From: Chloroflexota bacterium
GTDB lineage: Bacteria > Chloroflexota > Limnocylindria > Limnocylindrales > CSP1-4
NCBI GenBank assembly: GCA_025355255.1
Contig: JANYAA010000103.1
Location: 1 to 6,218, forward strand
Direction: 5' to 3'
DNA: 6,218 nucleotides
Every line of letters starts with the position of its first letter. Positions within the stretch are counted from its first letter, which is position 1. A program made the position numbers and the translations under genes. Of the stretch, positions 1 through 6,021 are shown in pieces. The notes under the pieces were generated by a model. The model was not told the origin of the DNA and did not search any database. It saw only the letters and a list, made by a program, of their open reading frames with translations.

Positions 1-847
1 CCACGTCGGCAATGCCGTCCGGCCCGCGGGCCATCGCGGCCTCGAGGACCCGCTGGGGCGACGTGCCAGCCGCAACGCGCACCTCGGCGTAGTCGGCCCC
101 GTCGCGGACGATCTTCACGTCCGGCATCGCCGCCAGCCACCTGCGGTCTTCGCCGGCCGTCGCCACGCGGACCACCTGATGGCCGGTGGAGCGGCGCACC
201 TCGCGCGTTGTGCCGGCCGTGACGAGGCGCCCGCGGTCGATGATGGCCACGGAATCGCAAAGCTCCTCGGCCTGATCCAGCTGGTGCGTGCTGAAGACCA
301 GGGTCTTGCCCCGGTCTCGCATCTCCAAGAAGGCCGCCTTGAGCATCGCCACGTTGACCGGGTCCAGACCCACAAACGGCTCATCCATGAGCAGCACGTC
401 CGGCCCGTGGAGGATCGTGGCGATGTACTGGACTTTCTGCTGGTTGCCCTTTGACAGCGTCTCCAGACGGGCGTCTGCCTTGTCGCCGATCCGAAACCGC
501 TCCAGCCACTCGGCCGCCTCGGCACGGGCGGTCGCCCGGGCAATCCCGTAGAGCGAGGCGAAGTGCACCAGCTGTTCCAGCACGGGCATCTTGGCGTACA
601 GGCCGCGCTCCTCGGGCATGTAGCCCCAGATCTTGCGAGGCCAGTCGTGCGCCAGACGGCCGTCCCAGCTCACGGTGCCCTCGTCGGCGCGCATCAGGCT
701 CAGCACGATGCGCATCGTGGTGGTCTTGCCAGCCCCGTTGGCGCCGAGGAACCCGTAGACCTCGCCCGGCTGCACCGTGAACGAGATCCCGTCGAGCGCC
801 TGCACGCTGCCAAACCGCTTGCGCAGCCCCTCGATGACCAGCGCCAT
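1..847 (-). CDS. ABC transporter ATP-binding protein, NatA/YhaQ-like exporter ATPase (partial, C-terminus off the left edge)
   Basis: This is the cytoplasmic ATPase that would drive a membrane permease, probably an exporter. Reading from the ATG at 847-845, 282 codons are open to the window edge. Visible motifs are Walker A GANGAGKT (residues 35-42), an ABC signature LSKGNQQ (131-137), Walker B VLLMDEP (151-157), D-loop GLDP (160-163) and switch histidine H188 in STHQ. The Q-loop region reads GYMPEERGLY (75-84), a form common in NatA/YhaQ-type ATPases, where the usual Gln is replaced. Residues from about 215 onward form the C-terminal extension (DUF4162-like) seen in that group. The start is set by an AGGAGG ribosome site 7 nt upstream. 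It is transcribed divergently from the aldehyde dehydrogenase. Its permease would lie to the left, outside the window. The substrate (Na+, drug or other) cannot be told from the ATPase alone. Confidence 0.93.
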   Translation of the reverse strand, partial: MALVIEGLRKRFGSVQALDGISFTVQPGEVYGFLGANGAGKTTTMRIVLSLMRADEGTVSWDGRLAHDWPRKIWGYMPEERGLYAKMPVLEQLVHFASLYGIARATARAEAAEWLERFRIGDKADARLETLSKGNQQKVQYIATILHGPDVLLMDEPFVGLDPVNVAMLKAAFLEMRDRGKTLVFSTHQLDQAEELCDSVAIIDRGRLVTAGTTREVRRSTGHQVVRVATAGEDRRWLAAMPDVKIVRDGADYAEVRVAAGTSPQRVLEAAMARGPDGIADV

Positions 848-854
848 GCTGGTG

Positions 855-860
855 CCTCCT
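855..860 (-). promoter_or_regulatory. Ribosome binding site of the ABC ATPase gene
   Basis: On the minus strand the sequence reads AGGAGG, a full match to the anti-Shine-Dalgarno core, 7 nt before the ATG at 847. It fixes the start codon of the ATPase and is the strongest ribosome site in the window. Confidence 0.85.
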
Positions 861-876
861 GCCTAAACCCGTCCTG

Positions 877-893
877 CCGGTCGTCTGGACCGG
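877..893. promoter_or_regulatory. Perfect 6-bp inverted repeat in the divergent intergenic region
   Basis: CCGGTC (877-882) and GACCGG (888-893) are perfect reverse complements around a 5-nt centre, GTCTG. The element lies 16 bp upstream of the ABC gene's ribosome site, so it could be an operator or a hairpin in that gene's 5' leader. No T-run follows, so it is not a standard intrinsic terminator. Any function is inference. Confidence 0.3.
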
Positions 894-924
894 TCTCCAT
901 GCGTCCCACGTGAGTATCGGGCGC

Positions 925-974
925 TTGTCGCGAACCAGGCGCCGATTTCCGCAGGTTGCCCTCTTGCGCGACAA
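925..974. promoter_or_regulatory. Widely spaced inverted repeat TTGTCGCG...CGCGACAA, possible operator
   Basis: TTGTCGCG (925-932) and CGCGACAA (967-974) are perfect 8-bp reverse complements with 34 bp between them. Their centres are 42 bp apart, close to four helical turns. A shorter nested pair, AACC (933-936) and GGTT (954-957), lies inside. The element sits in the divergent control region, about 60 bp before the aldehyde dehydrogenase start, where a dimeric or looping regulator could act on both genes. GACAAT (970-975) resembles a -10 box but lacks a convincing -35 partner. The regulatory role is inferred from position only. Confidence 0.35.
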
Positions 975-1025
975 TCGACAGCACACGAGCGACAGACGAG
1001 CGTCCCGCTCCATCTCGAGCGCCAT

Positions 1026-1029
1026 GGAG
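1026..1029 (+). promoter_or_regulatory. Ribosome binding site favouring the GTG start of the aldehyde dehydrogenase
   Basis: GGAG (within ATGGAGAG) stands 6 nt before the GTG at 1036. The alternative ATG at 1024 overlaps this motif and has no good Shine-Dalgarno sequence of its own, so the GTG is preferred. Confidence 0.55.
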
Positions 1030-1030
1030 A

Positions 1031-1040
1031 GTCACGTGAC
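1031..1040. repeat. 10-bp palindrome GTCACGTGAC across the start codon
   Basis: GTCACGTGAC is a perfect palindrome that contains the GTG start at 1036-1038. The same CACGTG core occurs at 907-912, at the other side of the divergent region. Whether a protein reads these sites is unknown; a six-base palindrome recurring by chance is quite possible. Confidence 0.3.
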
Positions 1041-2478
1041 CGACGTCAAGACCTACCAGCAGTTCATCGGCGGCCAGTTTGTGGATTCTGCGTCGGGCGA
1101 GACGCTCGCCGTTGAGAACCCCGCCAACTACCAAGTCATCGCGCAGGTTCCGGCGTCGGGTCAAGAAGACGTCAACCGCGCCGTGGATGCCGCCGATAAA
1201 GCGTTCCAGACCTGGTCGCTTACTACGCCGCAGGACCGCAGCCTGGCGCTGCTCAAGATCGCCGACATCTTTGAGGCCAACTCGGATGAACTCGGCCGGA
1301 TTGAGGCGAGCCAGACCGGCAAGCCCGTGGGCTTCGCCATTGGCGAGATGGCCGTGGCGGTTGACTTATTCCGGTTCTTCGCCGGCGCGTGCCGCGTCAT
1401 GGAGGGCCTTGCGGTCAACGAGTTCCTGCCGGGCCATACGGCCATGATCCGGCGCGATCCGATTGGGGTGGTCGCCTCGATCGCGCCGTGGAACTACCCG
1501 CTGTACATGGCCGCTTGGAAGCTTGGCCCTGCCCTCGCCACCGGCAACACCGTGGTGCTCAAGCCATCAGCACGGACGCCCCTCTCGGCTCTGCGCTTCG
1601 CGGAGCTCATTCAGGACCAGCTCCCAGCGGGCGTGCTCAACGTGCTGTCGGGCTCCGGCGGGATGATGGGCGACCTCCTCGTCGGTCACCCGAAAGTCCG
1701 CATGGTGTCAATTACGGGTGACACGGTGACCGGCAAGCACATCGCGACGCTGGCCGCCGGCACCGTCAAACGGCTCCACTTGGAGCTTGGCGGCAAGGCC
1801 CCGGTGATTGTCCTTGACGACGCGGACGTTGCGCTGGCGGCGGAGACGATCAAGGGCGCGGGCTACTTCAACAGCGGTCAGGACTGCACGGCCGCCTGCC
1901 GGGTCATTGCCGGCCCGGCCGTCTACGAGAAGCTCGTTGCTGCCCTGTCGGAGCAGGTTGGCTCCATCGATTGGGGCGACCCCACCAAGCGAGACGACCT
2001 GGAGATGGGATCGCTGATCGCGAAGTCTCAGGCCGACAAGGTCGAAGGGATGGTCAACCGCGCGCTCGAGGCGAAGGCCGAGCTGGTTATCGGCGGCAAG
2101 CGCCCGGACATGACGGGTGCGTACTTCGAGCCAACCGTGATCGCGAACCCCGATCAGGGCAGCGAGATTGTTCAGGACGAGGTCTTCGGTCCGGTGGTCA
2201 CGGTCCAGCGAGCAGCGGACGAGGAACAGGCGGTCCAGTGGGCCAACGACGTCAAGTTCGGCCTTGCCTCATCTGTCTTCACCGGGTCCATCGCCAAGGC
2301 GATGCGGGTCGCCCGGCGACTCCAGGTCGGCACGGTCTGGGTCAATGAGCATGTCATCCTCGCCTCGGAGAACCCGCACGGCGGCGTCAAGGAGTCGGGC
2401 TGGGGCAAGGATGGCTCCAAGTACGCGCTTGAGGACTACACCTACGTGAAGAACATCACGATCAATACCGGCATTTGA
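1036..2478 (+). CDS. NAD(P)+-dependent aldehyde dehydrogenase, gamma-aminobutyraldehyde dehydrogenase-like (PatD type)
   Basis: A cytosolic aldehyde dehydrogenase of 480 residues, normal length for the family. The PatD reaction is oxidation of 4-aminobutanal to 4-aminobutanoate in putrescine breakdown. Visible residues are the oxyanion Asn N153 in PWNYP, coenzyme-site K176 in LKPS, general base E250 in LELGGKAP, catalytic C284 in GQDCTAACR, and E382 in DEVFGP. Blocks such as FRFFAGA (113-119), MIRRDP (137-142) and GYFNSGQDCTAACR (276-289) match E. coli PatD closely, and differ from betaine aldehyde dehydrogenases, which usually read GQVCTNGTR. Two positions are odd: A179 stands where NAD-dependent relatives usually have Glu (KPSE), and D229 replaces Ser in the coenzyme-site TGS motif. 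The GTG start is chosen for its GGAG site; ATG at 1024 is possible. A 56-bp gap separates it from the kinase, so they may share a transcript. The enzyme class is secure; the exact aldehyde is inferred. Confidence 0.93.
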   Translation: MTDVKTYQQFIGGQFVDSASGETLAVENPANYQVIAQVPASGQEDVNRAVDAADKAFQTWSLTTPQDRSLALLKIADIFEANSDELGRIEASQTGKPVGFAIGEMAVAVDLFRFFAGACRVMEGLAVNEFLPGHTAMIRRDPIGVVASIAPWNYPLYMAAWKLGPALATGNTVVLKPSARTPLSALRFAELIQDQLPAGVLNVLSGSGGMMGDLLVGHPKVRMVSITGDTVTGKHIATLAAGTVKRLHLELGGKAPVIVLDDADVALAAETIKGAGYFNSGQDCTAACRVIAGPAVYEKLVAALSEQVGSIDWGDPTKRDDLEMGSLIAKSQADKVEGMVNRALEAKAELVIGGKRPDMTGAYFEPTVIANPDQGSEIVQDEVFGPVVTVQRAADEEQAVQWANDVKFGLASSVFTGSIAKAMRVARRLQVGTVWVNEHVILASENPHGGVKESGWGKDGSKYALEDYTYVKNITINTGI

Positions 2479-2504
2479 CCCCGGTCCGTTCGTCTAGCGA
2501 CCAT

Positions 2505-2519
2505 CGGCATCCCCTGCCG
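2505..2519 (+). other. Small intercistronic hairpin between the aldehyde dehydrogenase and kinase genes
   Basis: CGGCA (2505-2509) and TGCCG (2515-2519) pair perfectly around a TCCCC loop in the 56-bp gap. There is no T-run, so it is not a convincing terminator; it may be chance or an RNA-stability element. Confidence 0.2.
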
Positions 2520-2534
2520 GCCGCTGGGTCCCAC

Positions 2535-4019
2535 ATGATCCTTGACCGCTCGCTCGTGGCGGCGGCCGTTCGCGCACTGGACCTCGAGGCGCTGGCCGGC
2601 CGTCGCTGGTTTGCCGCCAAGGGTCAGCCGGTCGCGTCGGCGCGTCTTGCCCACGCCTTTGGCCTCACCGCCACCCACGCGCTTGCGCTTGTGGACCTGC
2701 GGGTGGGCGAGGGGAGCGGCCGCACCGAGCGCTATGCCTTGGCCGTGGTTGCCGATGACGATGCGCCCGAGGGTGCCCGCGAAGCCGACGAGTCCGATGG
2801 CGTCTGGCGCGCCCTGGCTGCCGCCATCGCCGAGGCGCGGACGATCCCCGCGCTGCCGCGCCAGGGAGGTCCGGCGGTCGAGGGCGACACAGGCGCCGTC
2901 GAGGCGGCGCTCGTCTGCCGCCCCTCGCCAGGGTTTGCGGCCCTCTGGGACGGTCCGGCCGCCCTGGTGGCAACGGCTACCGAGCGCCCACTTGGCCGCG
3001 ACCAGTCAAACACCTCGGTCGTGCTGGGCGACAGCCTCCTGCTCAAAGGCTATCGGCGGATCCAGCCCGGCCTCAACCCGGACCTGGAGCTCACCGCCTA
3101 TCTGTCCGAGGAGGCGGGCTTCCCCGGCGTAGCGCGGCTTGCCGGCTGGGCGGAGGTTGTGACCCGCGAGGCCGGAACCGCCACCGTGGCGATGCTTCAG
3201 GAGTTTGCGGCCAGCGCCGACGACCTCTACGAGGCCACCGCTGAGCAGCTTTCCGCGCTGATCGCGGCGCCGGGCTCCGTGAGCCTCGAGTGGGCAACCG
3301 AGGTGGCAGAGGATCTGGGCACCCTGGTGGCCGGGCTGCACGCAGCCTTGGCCACGCCACCGGCCGATGCGCCCGACCTGACTCCACGCCTCGCCACGCA
3401 CGATGAGCTCAAGGCGTGGCGCTGGGACGCCCACCGCCAGCTCAATGCCGCGATTGCCGCCTTGGCGCCCGTGGATGCGGCGCTTGCTGCCGAACTCCGC
3501 GACGCCGGCGCACAGATTGCTGCCCGCGCGTCGCGCTTTGAAGCGGCAGCAACGGCGCCGCTGGTCATGCGCATCCACGGGGATCTCCATCTGGGCCAGA
3601 TACTCATGGCCGAGGATGGCTACCGCGTGATCGACTTCGAGGGCGAACCGCTGCGCCCCATCGAGGAGCGGCGGAGGCTGGACTCGCCGCTGCGCGATGT
3701 CGCCTCGCTCCTGCGGTCGCTGGACCATGTGGCGCGGAGTGCTGCCCGCCGGGCCGAGCGACGCGCCGGAGGCCCCATCGAGGAGCCGGGGCTGGACATC
3801 GAGGCCTGGATCGGGCGGTCCCGTGCCCGCTTCCTGCGCGCCTACGCTGAGGGTCTGCGCCGCGCCGGCGCCCCCTTCACACCGGATCTGGACCTTCTGG
3901 ACGCCTTCGAGGTGGCCAAGGAATGCTACGAGTTCGTCTACGCCGCAACGGTGCTGCCGTCGTGGCTCTGGGCGCCGCGCGACGGCATGCGCTGGCTGAT
4001 GGCGCACGAAGAGGCATGA
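2535..4019 (+). CDS. Maltokinase-like sugar kinase (aminoglycoside-phosphotransferase fold), candidate glucosamine kinase
   Basis: A soluble ATP-dependent kinase of 494 residues. Residues 1 to about 130 form the N-terminal cap region typical of maltokinases, opening with RRWFAAKGQ (23-31). The kinase fold follows: a QSNTSVVLGD segment (157-166), ATP-binding K171 in LLLKGYRR, E185 in NPDLE, the catalytic loop HGDLHLGQ (348-355) with D350, and the metal-binding DFEGEP (367-372) with D367. The order and wording match maltokinases, which make maltose 1-phosphate, and the related actinobacterial glucosamine kinases. Against a maltokinase role, no trehalose synthase or GlgE gene is seen, and the C-terminal block ECYEFVYAATVLPSW (463-477) differs from the usual maltokinase ending. 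The stop overlaps the start of a SIS sugar-phosphate gene, which fits an amino-sugar or sugar kinase. The ATG at 2535 is chosen because homology begins there; its ribosome site is weak, and a TTG at 2475 would add 20 unlikely residues. The kinase class is secure; the substrate is inference. Confidence 0.88.
   Translation: MILDRSLVAAAVRALDLEALAGRRWFAAKGQPVASARLAHAFGLTATHALALVDLRVGEGSGRTERYALAVVADDDAPEGAREADESDGVWRALAAAIAEARTIPALPRQGGPAVEGDTGAVEAALVCRPSPGFAALWDGPAALVATATERPLGRDQSNTSVVLGDSLLLKGYRRIQPGLNPDLELTAYLSEEAGFPGVARLAGWAEVVTREAGTATVAMLQEFAASADDLYEATAEQLSALIAAPGSVSLEWATEVAEDLGTLVAGLHAALATPPADAPDLTPRLATHDELKAWRWDAHRQLNAAIAALAPVDAALAAELRDAGAQIAARASRFEAAATAPLVMRIHGDLHLGQILMAEDGYRVIDFEGEPLRPIEERRRLDSPLRDVASLLRSLDHVARSAARRAERRAGGPIEEPGLDIEAWIGRSRARFLRAYAEGLRRAGAPFTPDLDLLDAFEVAKECYEFVYAATVLPSWLWAPRDGMRWLMAHEEA
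4011..4014 (+). promoter_or_regulatory. Ribosome binding site inside the end of the kinase gene, with TGATG stop-start overlap
   Basis: GAGG, within GAAGAGG (4008-4014), lies 4 nt before the ATG at 4019 and only 1 nt before the ATG at 4016. The kinase stop TGA (4017-4019) shares a base with the ATG at 4019. This arrangement is typical of translational coupling, and the spacing favours 4019 over 4016. Confidence 0.6.
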
Positions 4020-5104
4020 TGGGCGAGCTTCAGGAGCCAACCGAGCCCGATCGCGTGACGCAGTTTCTGGGCGACACTCTTGCCTCGCCCGTCGAACTCG
4101 CGGATGTGCTCGCTGTGCAGCGCGCCACGCTGGCCTCCTTGTCCCACGGCGTGCTGGCTCAGCTGCTCGCTCGTCCGCGCCGACGGCTCATCGGCATGGG
4201 CAGCTCGCGGTTTGCAGCGCTCGACGCGGCGGCACGCTGGCGTCGAGCTGGGCTGGACGCCGTGGCCGAGACGGCGTCGGCCTCGGGTCCGTCTCGTGGC
4301 GGGGCTGACACGCTGGCGATCGTCGTCTCGTCTTCGGGGTCGACAGCCGAGGCCGTGGCTGCGGCCAACCGGCATCGGGCTGAAGGGTCGCTCGTCTTGG
4401 CGATGACCTCCTGGCCCAGTTCGGCGCTTGCGGCACAAGCCCACATCGTCCTGCCGCTTCGCGGCGTACGCGCGGAGGCGAGCGGCATTGCCACCCTTTC
4501 CTACCGCGCCACCGTGGCCGGGCTGTTGGCGCTTGACGAGGACCCGTCAGCTGCGACGGAGCTCGACGCCACCGCGGCGGTCGTCGCTGACGTCATCGCC
4601 AATCGGCATGTCTGGCTTGCCGCGGCTGCCGACACACTGGACACCGGCCGCGATATCCATGTGCTCGCTGACGGGTTCATGGCCGGCATAGCCGAGCAGG
4701 CGGCGCTGATGTTCCGCGAGGCATCGCGCATCACGGCGCTTCCGTTTGACACCGGTGACTGGCTCCACGTCGGCCTGTACACCCTGTTTCCTGGTGACGC
4801 GGTGCTGCTGATCGCGGGCGCGCCCGCTGACACGGAGGCCATCGCCGCCATCCACGCGCGCGGTGCCCGGGCGGTTGTGGTTGGGCCAGCCCGCGATGGT
4901 GCGGACGTCTCGATCCCCGCTGGGCTGAGCGTTGTGCACACGTCGGCAGCAGGGGTCCTGGCGGCCAACGTGGTGGCGGAACTCCTCGCGGCGGAGCTTT
5001 GGCGCCGTGCAGGCACCCCGGGTGCTGGCACGATTGTGGGAGGCGCCGGGGAACTTGGAGCAGGTAGCATGGCGCAACGGTCCGCCGTCGCCGGCCCGAC
5101 CTGA
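4019..5104 (+). CDS. Double SIS-domain sugar-phosphate protein, GlmS isomerase-domain-like
   Basis: A soluble protein of 361 residues with two sugar-isomerase (SIS) domains, the architecture of the GlmS isomerase half and of sugar-phosphate deaminases such as AgaS. The first SIS domain spans about 40-175, with GMGSS (59-63) and the phosphosugar-binding SSSGST (104-109). The second spans about 205-330. There E226 (AEQAAL), E234 (MFREAS) and H250 (DWLHVG) appear to align with the GlmS LEGALKLKE and LKHG blocks, whose Glu and His act in ring opening and isomerisation. The Lys close to the GlmS C-terminus (LAKSVTVE) has no match: this protein ends in a Gly/Ala-rich tail (331-361) with no lysine. 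There is no glutaminase domain, so it is not GlmS itself. Its start overlaps the kinase stop, suggesting it acts on the kinase product. ATG at 4016 is an alternative start. The domain call is firm; isomerase versus deaminase versus a non-catalytic role is open. Confidence 0.87.
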   Translation: MGELQEPTEPDRVTQFLGDTLASPVELADVLAVQRATLASLSHGVLAQLLARPRRRLIGMGSSRFAALDAAARWRRAGLDAVAETASASGPSRGGADTLAIVVSSSGSTAEAVAAANRHRAEGSLVLAMTSWPSSALAAQAHIVLPLRGVRAEASGIATLSYRATVAGLLALDEDPSAATELDATAAVVADVIANRHVWLAAAADTLDTGRDIHVLADGFMAGIAEQAALMFREASRITALPFDTGDWLHVGLYTLFPGDAVLLIAGAPADTEAIAAIHARGARAVVVGPARDGADVSIPAGLSVVHTSAAGVLAANVVAELLAAELWRRAGTPGAGTIVGGAGELGAGSMAQRSAVAGPT

Positions 5105-5110
5105 GACACC

Positions 5111-5114
5111 GAGG
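5111..5114 (+). promoter_or_regulatory. Ribosome binding site of the MerR-like gene
   Basis: GAGG stands 4 nt before the ATG at 5119, within the 14-bp gap after the SIS gene stop, and supports that start. Confidence 0.55.
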
Positions 5115-5118
5115 CGCA

Positions 5119-5823
5119 ATGACCCCCAACTCCACGGCCCGCGACCCTGAATGGCTCACTCTCACCGAGGCATGCCGCCTTCTGGGCGTGTCGCCCACGA
5201 CCGTGCGCCGTTGGGCGGACTCGGGGCTGCTGCGCATTTTTCACACGCCCGGTGGCCATCGCAGGTTCTCGCGCGCCAGCTTGGAGGGCATGCTGCCCCA
5301 CCGGCCAACCGGTCGGCCGCAGCTGACCGATGCTGGCGCCACGCCGAGCCGACTTGCGCGCAACTACCGCCAAGGGGTCGAGGGAGCGCCCAGCCACATG
5401 CCCTGGGTCACCGATCTTGACCCCGCGCGGCGCGAGCGCCTCCGCCAGTACGGCCGGTCAATCGTGTCGGCCCTGCTCGCGGCGCTTGATGCCGACGATC
5501 CAGATCAGCGGATGGAGCTGCTGCGCGTAGCCGAGGATGCATGCGACAGCTACGGACGCCTTGCGGCGGGGGAGGGGCTCATCGCCTCGGCCACCGCGGA
5601 CGTGTTCTTGCGGTTCCGAACACCCTTCCTGGCAGAGCTCGGCGCCATCGCACGCCGCCGCGAGCTGGACGCCGTTGCCTCCACCGCGCTGATGGCTGAC
5701 GCGAACGACGCGCTCGACCGCTTGCTCCTCTCCACGCTCCGCGGCTGGGAGACGGCCACAGCTGAGGCTAACGCATCGGCGCTGACCCTGATGGCTTCAA
5801 AGGCCTCATCGGGCGGCGTGTAG
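5119..5823 (+). CDS. MerR/excisionase-type DNA-binding transcriptional regulator with a helical C-terminal domain
   Basis: A 234-residue probable transcription factor. The N-terminus carries a winged helix of the MerR/BldC/excisionase kind: helix LTLTEACRLLG (13-23), turn at VS, recognition helix PTTVRRWADSGLL (26-38), and wing with the TPGGHRRF signature (43-50), ending near 59. Residues 60-95 look like a flexible, Pro/Arg-containing linker. Residues about 98-215 are mostly helix-forming and Ala/Leu/Arg-rich, with DSYGRLAAGEGL (143-154) and FLRFRTPFLAEL (163-174). The pattern recalls the RsbRD-like helical bundles found in some sensors. No B12-binding motif, cysteine metal site or membrane segment is seen, and the only cysteines are C19 and C142, so it is not a metal-sensing MerR. 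The gene follows the SIS gene by 14 bp, so it is probably co-transcribed and may control this cluster or the divergent ABC gene. The DNA-binding call is firm; the signal and targets are unknown. Confidence 0.88.
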   Translation: MTPNSTARDPEWLTLTEACRLLGVSPTTVRRWADSGLLRIFHTPGGHRRFSRASLEGMLPHRPTGRPQLTDAGATPSRLARNYRQGVEGAPSHMPWVTDLDPARRERLRQYGRSIVSALLAALDADDPDQRMELLRVAEDACDSYGRLAAGEGLIASATADVFLRFRTPFLAELGAIARRRELDAVASTALMADANDALDRLLLSTLRGWETATAEANASALTLMASKASSGGV

Positions 5824-5935
5824 GCGAAGTAGCCCCTCCGGCGAGGCCTGTCGCGGGCTGTGCACTGGGCCATCGGACCCGTCGGGCATGTCCACGGCAG
5901 GTCTATCTGACGCCCCACAATAGGCCGCTCGGCCC

Positions 5936-5993
5936 TCCACCATATGGCGACATCTCCCGGTAACATGCGGGAGGTTTCAATGGATATGGTGGA
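5936..5993. promoter_or_regulatory. 58-bp two-stem imperfect hairpin, possible structured leader element
   Basis: The outer stem pairs TCCACCATAT (5936-5945) with ATATGGTGGA (5984-5993), 10 perfect base pairs. The inner stem pairs ATCTCCCG (5952-5959) with CGGGAGGT (5968-5975), 8 pairs including one G-T wobble, around an 8-nt loop GTAACATG. An asymmetric internal loop of 6 and 8 nt separates the stems. In RNA from the plus strand this would be a stable stem-loop about 150 nt before the next gene; in DNA it could be a protein-binding site or transposon-like remnant. No T-run follows. The pairing is seen directly; the role is inference. Confidence 0.55.
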
Positions 5994-6007
5994 TATGGGA
6001 GGTTTCA
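5969..6007. repeat. 11-bp direct repeat GGGAGGTTTCA plus 9-bp tandem repeat TGGATATGG
   Basis: GGGAGGTTTCA occurs at 5969-5979 and again at 5997-6007, a 28-bp period. Between them TGGATATGG is repeated in direct tandem (5981-5989 and 5990-5998). The first copies lie in the 3' arm of the hairpin and the second copies just beyond it, so the 5' arms could pair with either. The pattern suggests a local duplication or a pair of alternative pairing partners. Confidence 0.7.
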
Positions 6008-6017
6008 GGGGCTCCCA
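5996..6017. promoter_or_regulatory. Second hairpin, TGGGAG...CTCCCA
   Basis: TGGGAG (5996-6001) pairs with CTCCCA (6012-6017) over a 10-nt loop. Its GGGAG arm belongs to the second copy of the 11-bp repeat, so it competes with the CTCCC arm of the preceding hairpin (5954-5958). It may be one state of a two-state leader; this is inference. Confidence 0.35.
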
Positions 6018-6021
6018 GCCA

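Noticed and set aside
381..1025. Minus-strand reading frame overlapping the ABC ATPase and the divergent region.
   Set aside because: It is an off-frame shadow. The ATPase motifs lie in another minus-strand frame that is open from 847 to the left edge.
910..1035. N-terminal extension of the aldehyde dehydrogenase to a GTG at 910 (42 extra residues).
   Set aside because: The added residues are Arg/Ser-rich and unlike any family N-terminus, there is no ribosome site at 910, and family similarity begins at about 1036. The stretch is better read as promoter and leader.
2475..2534. TTG start for the kinase at 2475 overlapping the dehydrogenase stop.
   Set aside because: It would add 20 residues with no family match, and no ribosome site precedes it. 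ATG at 2535 fits the normal kinase N-terminus.
3006..4040. Long minus-strand reading frame (344 codons) antisense to the kinase.
   Set aside because: It is a high-GC shadow of the kinase gene. Its translation has no recognisable motifs, while the plus-strand frame has all the kinase motifs.
4019..5104. Full GlmS (glucosamine-6-phosphate synthase).
   Set aside because: There is no N-terminal glutaminase domain with a start-site cysteine, and the C-terminal lysine is missing.
5835..5846. CCTC-CGGC-GAGG as an intrinsic terminator after the regulator gene.
   Set aside because: The stem has only 4 base pairs and no T-run follows, so it is indistinguishable from chance in GC-rich DNA.
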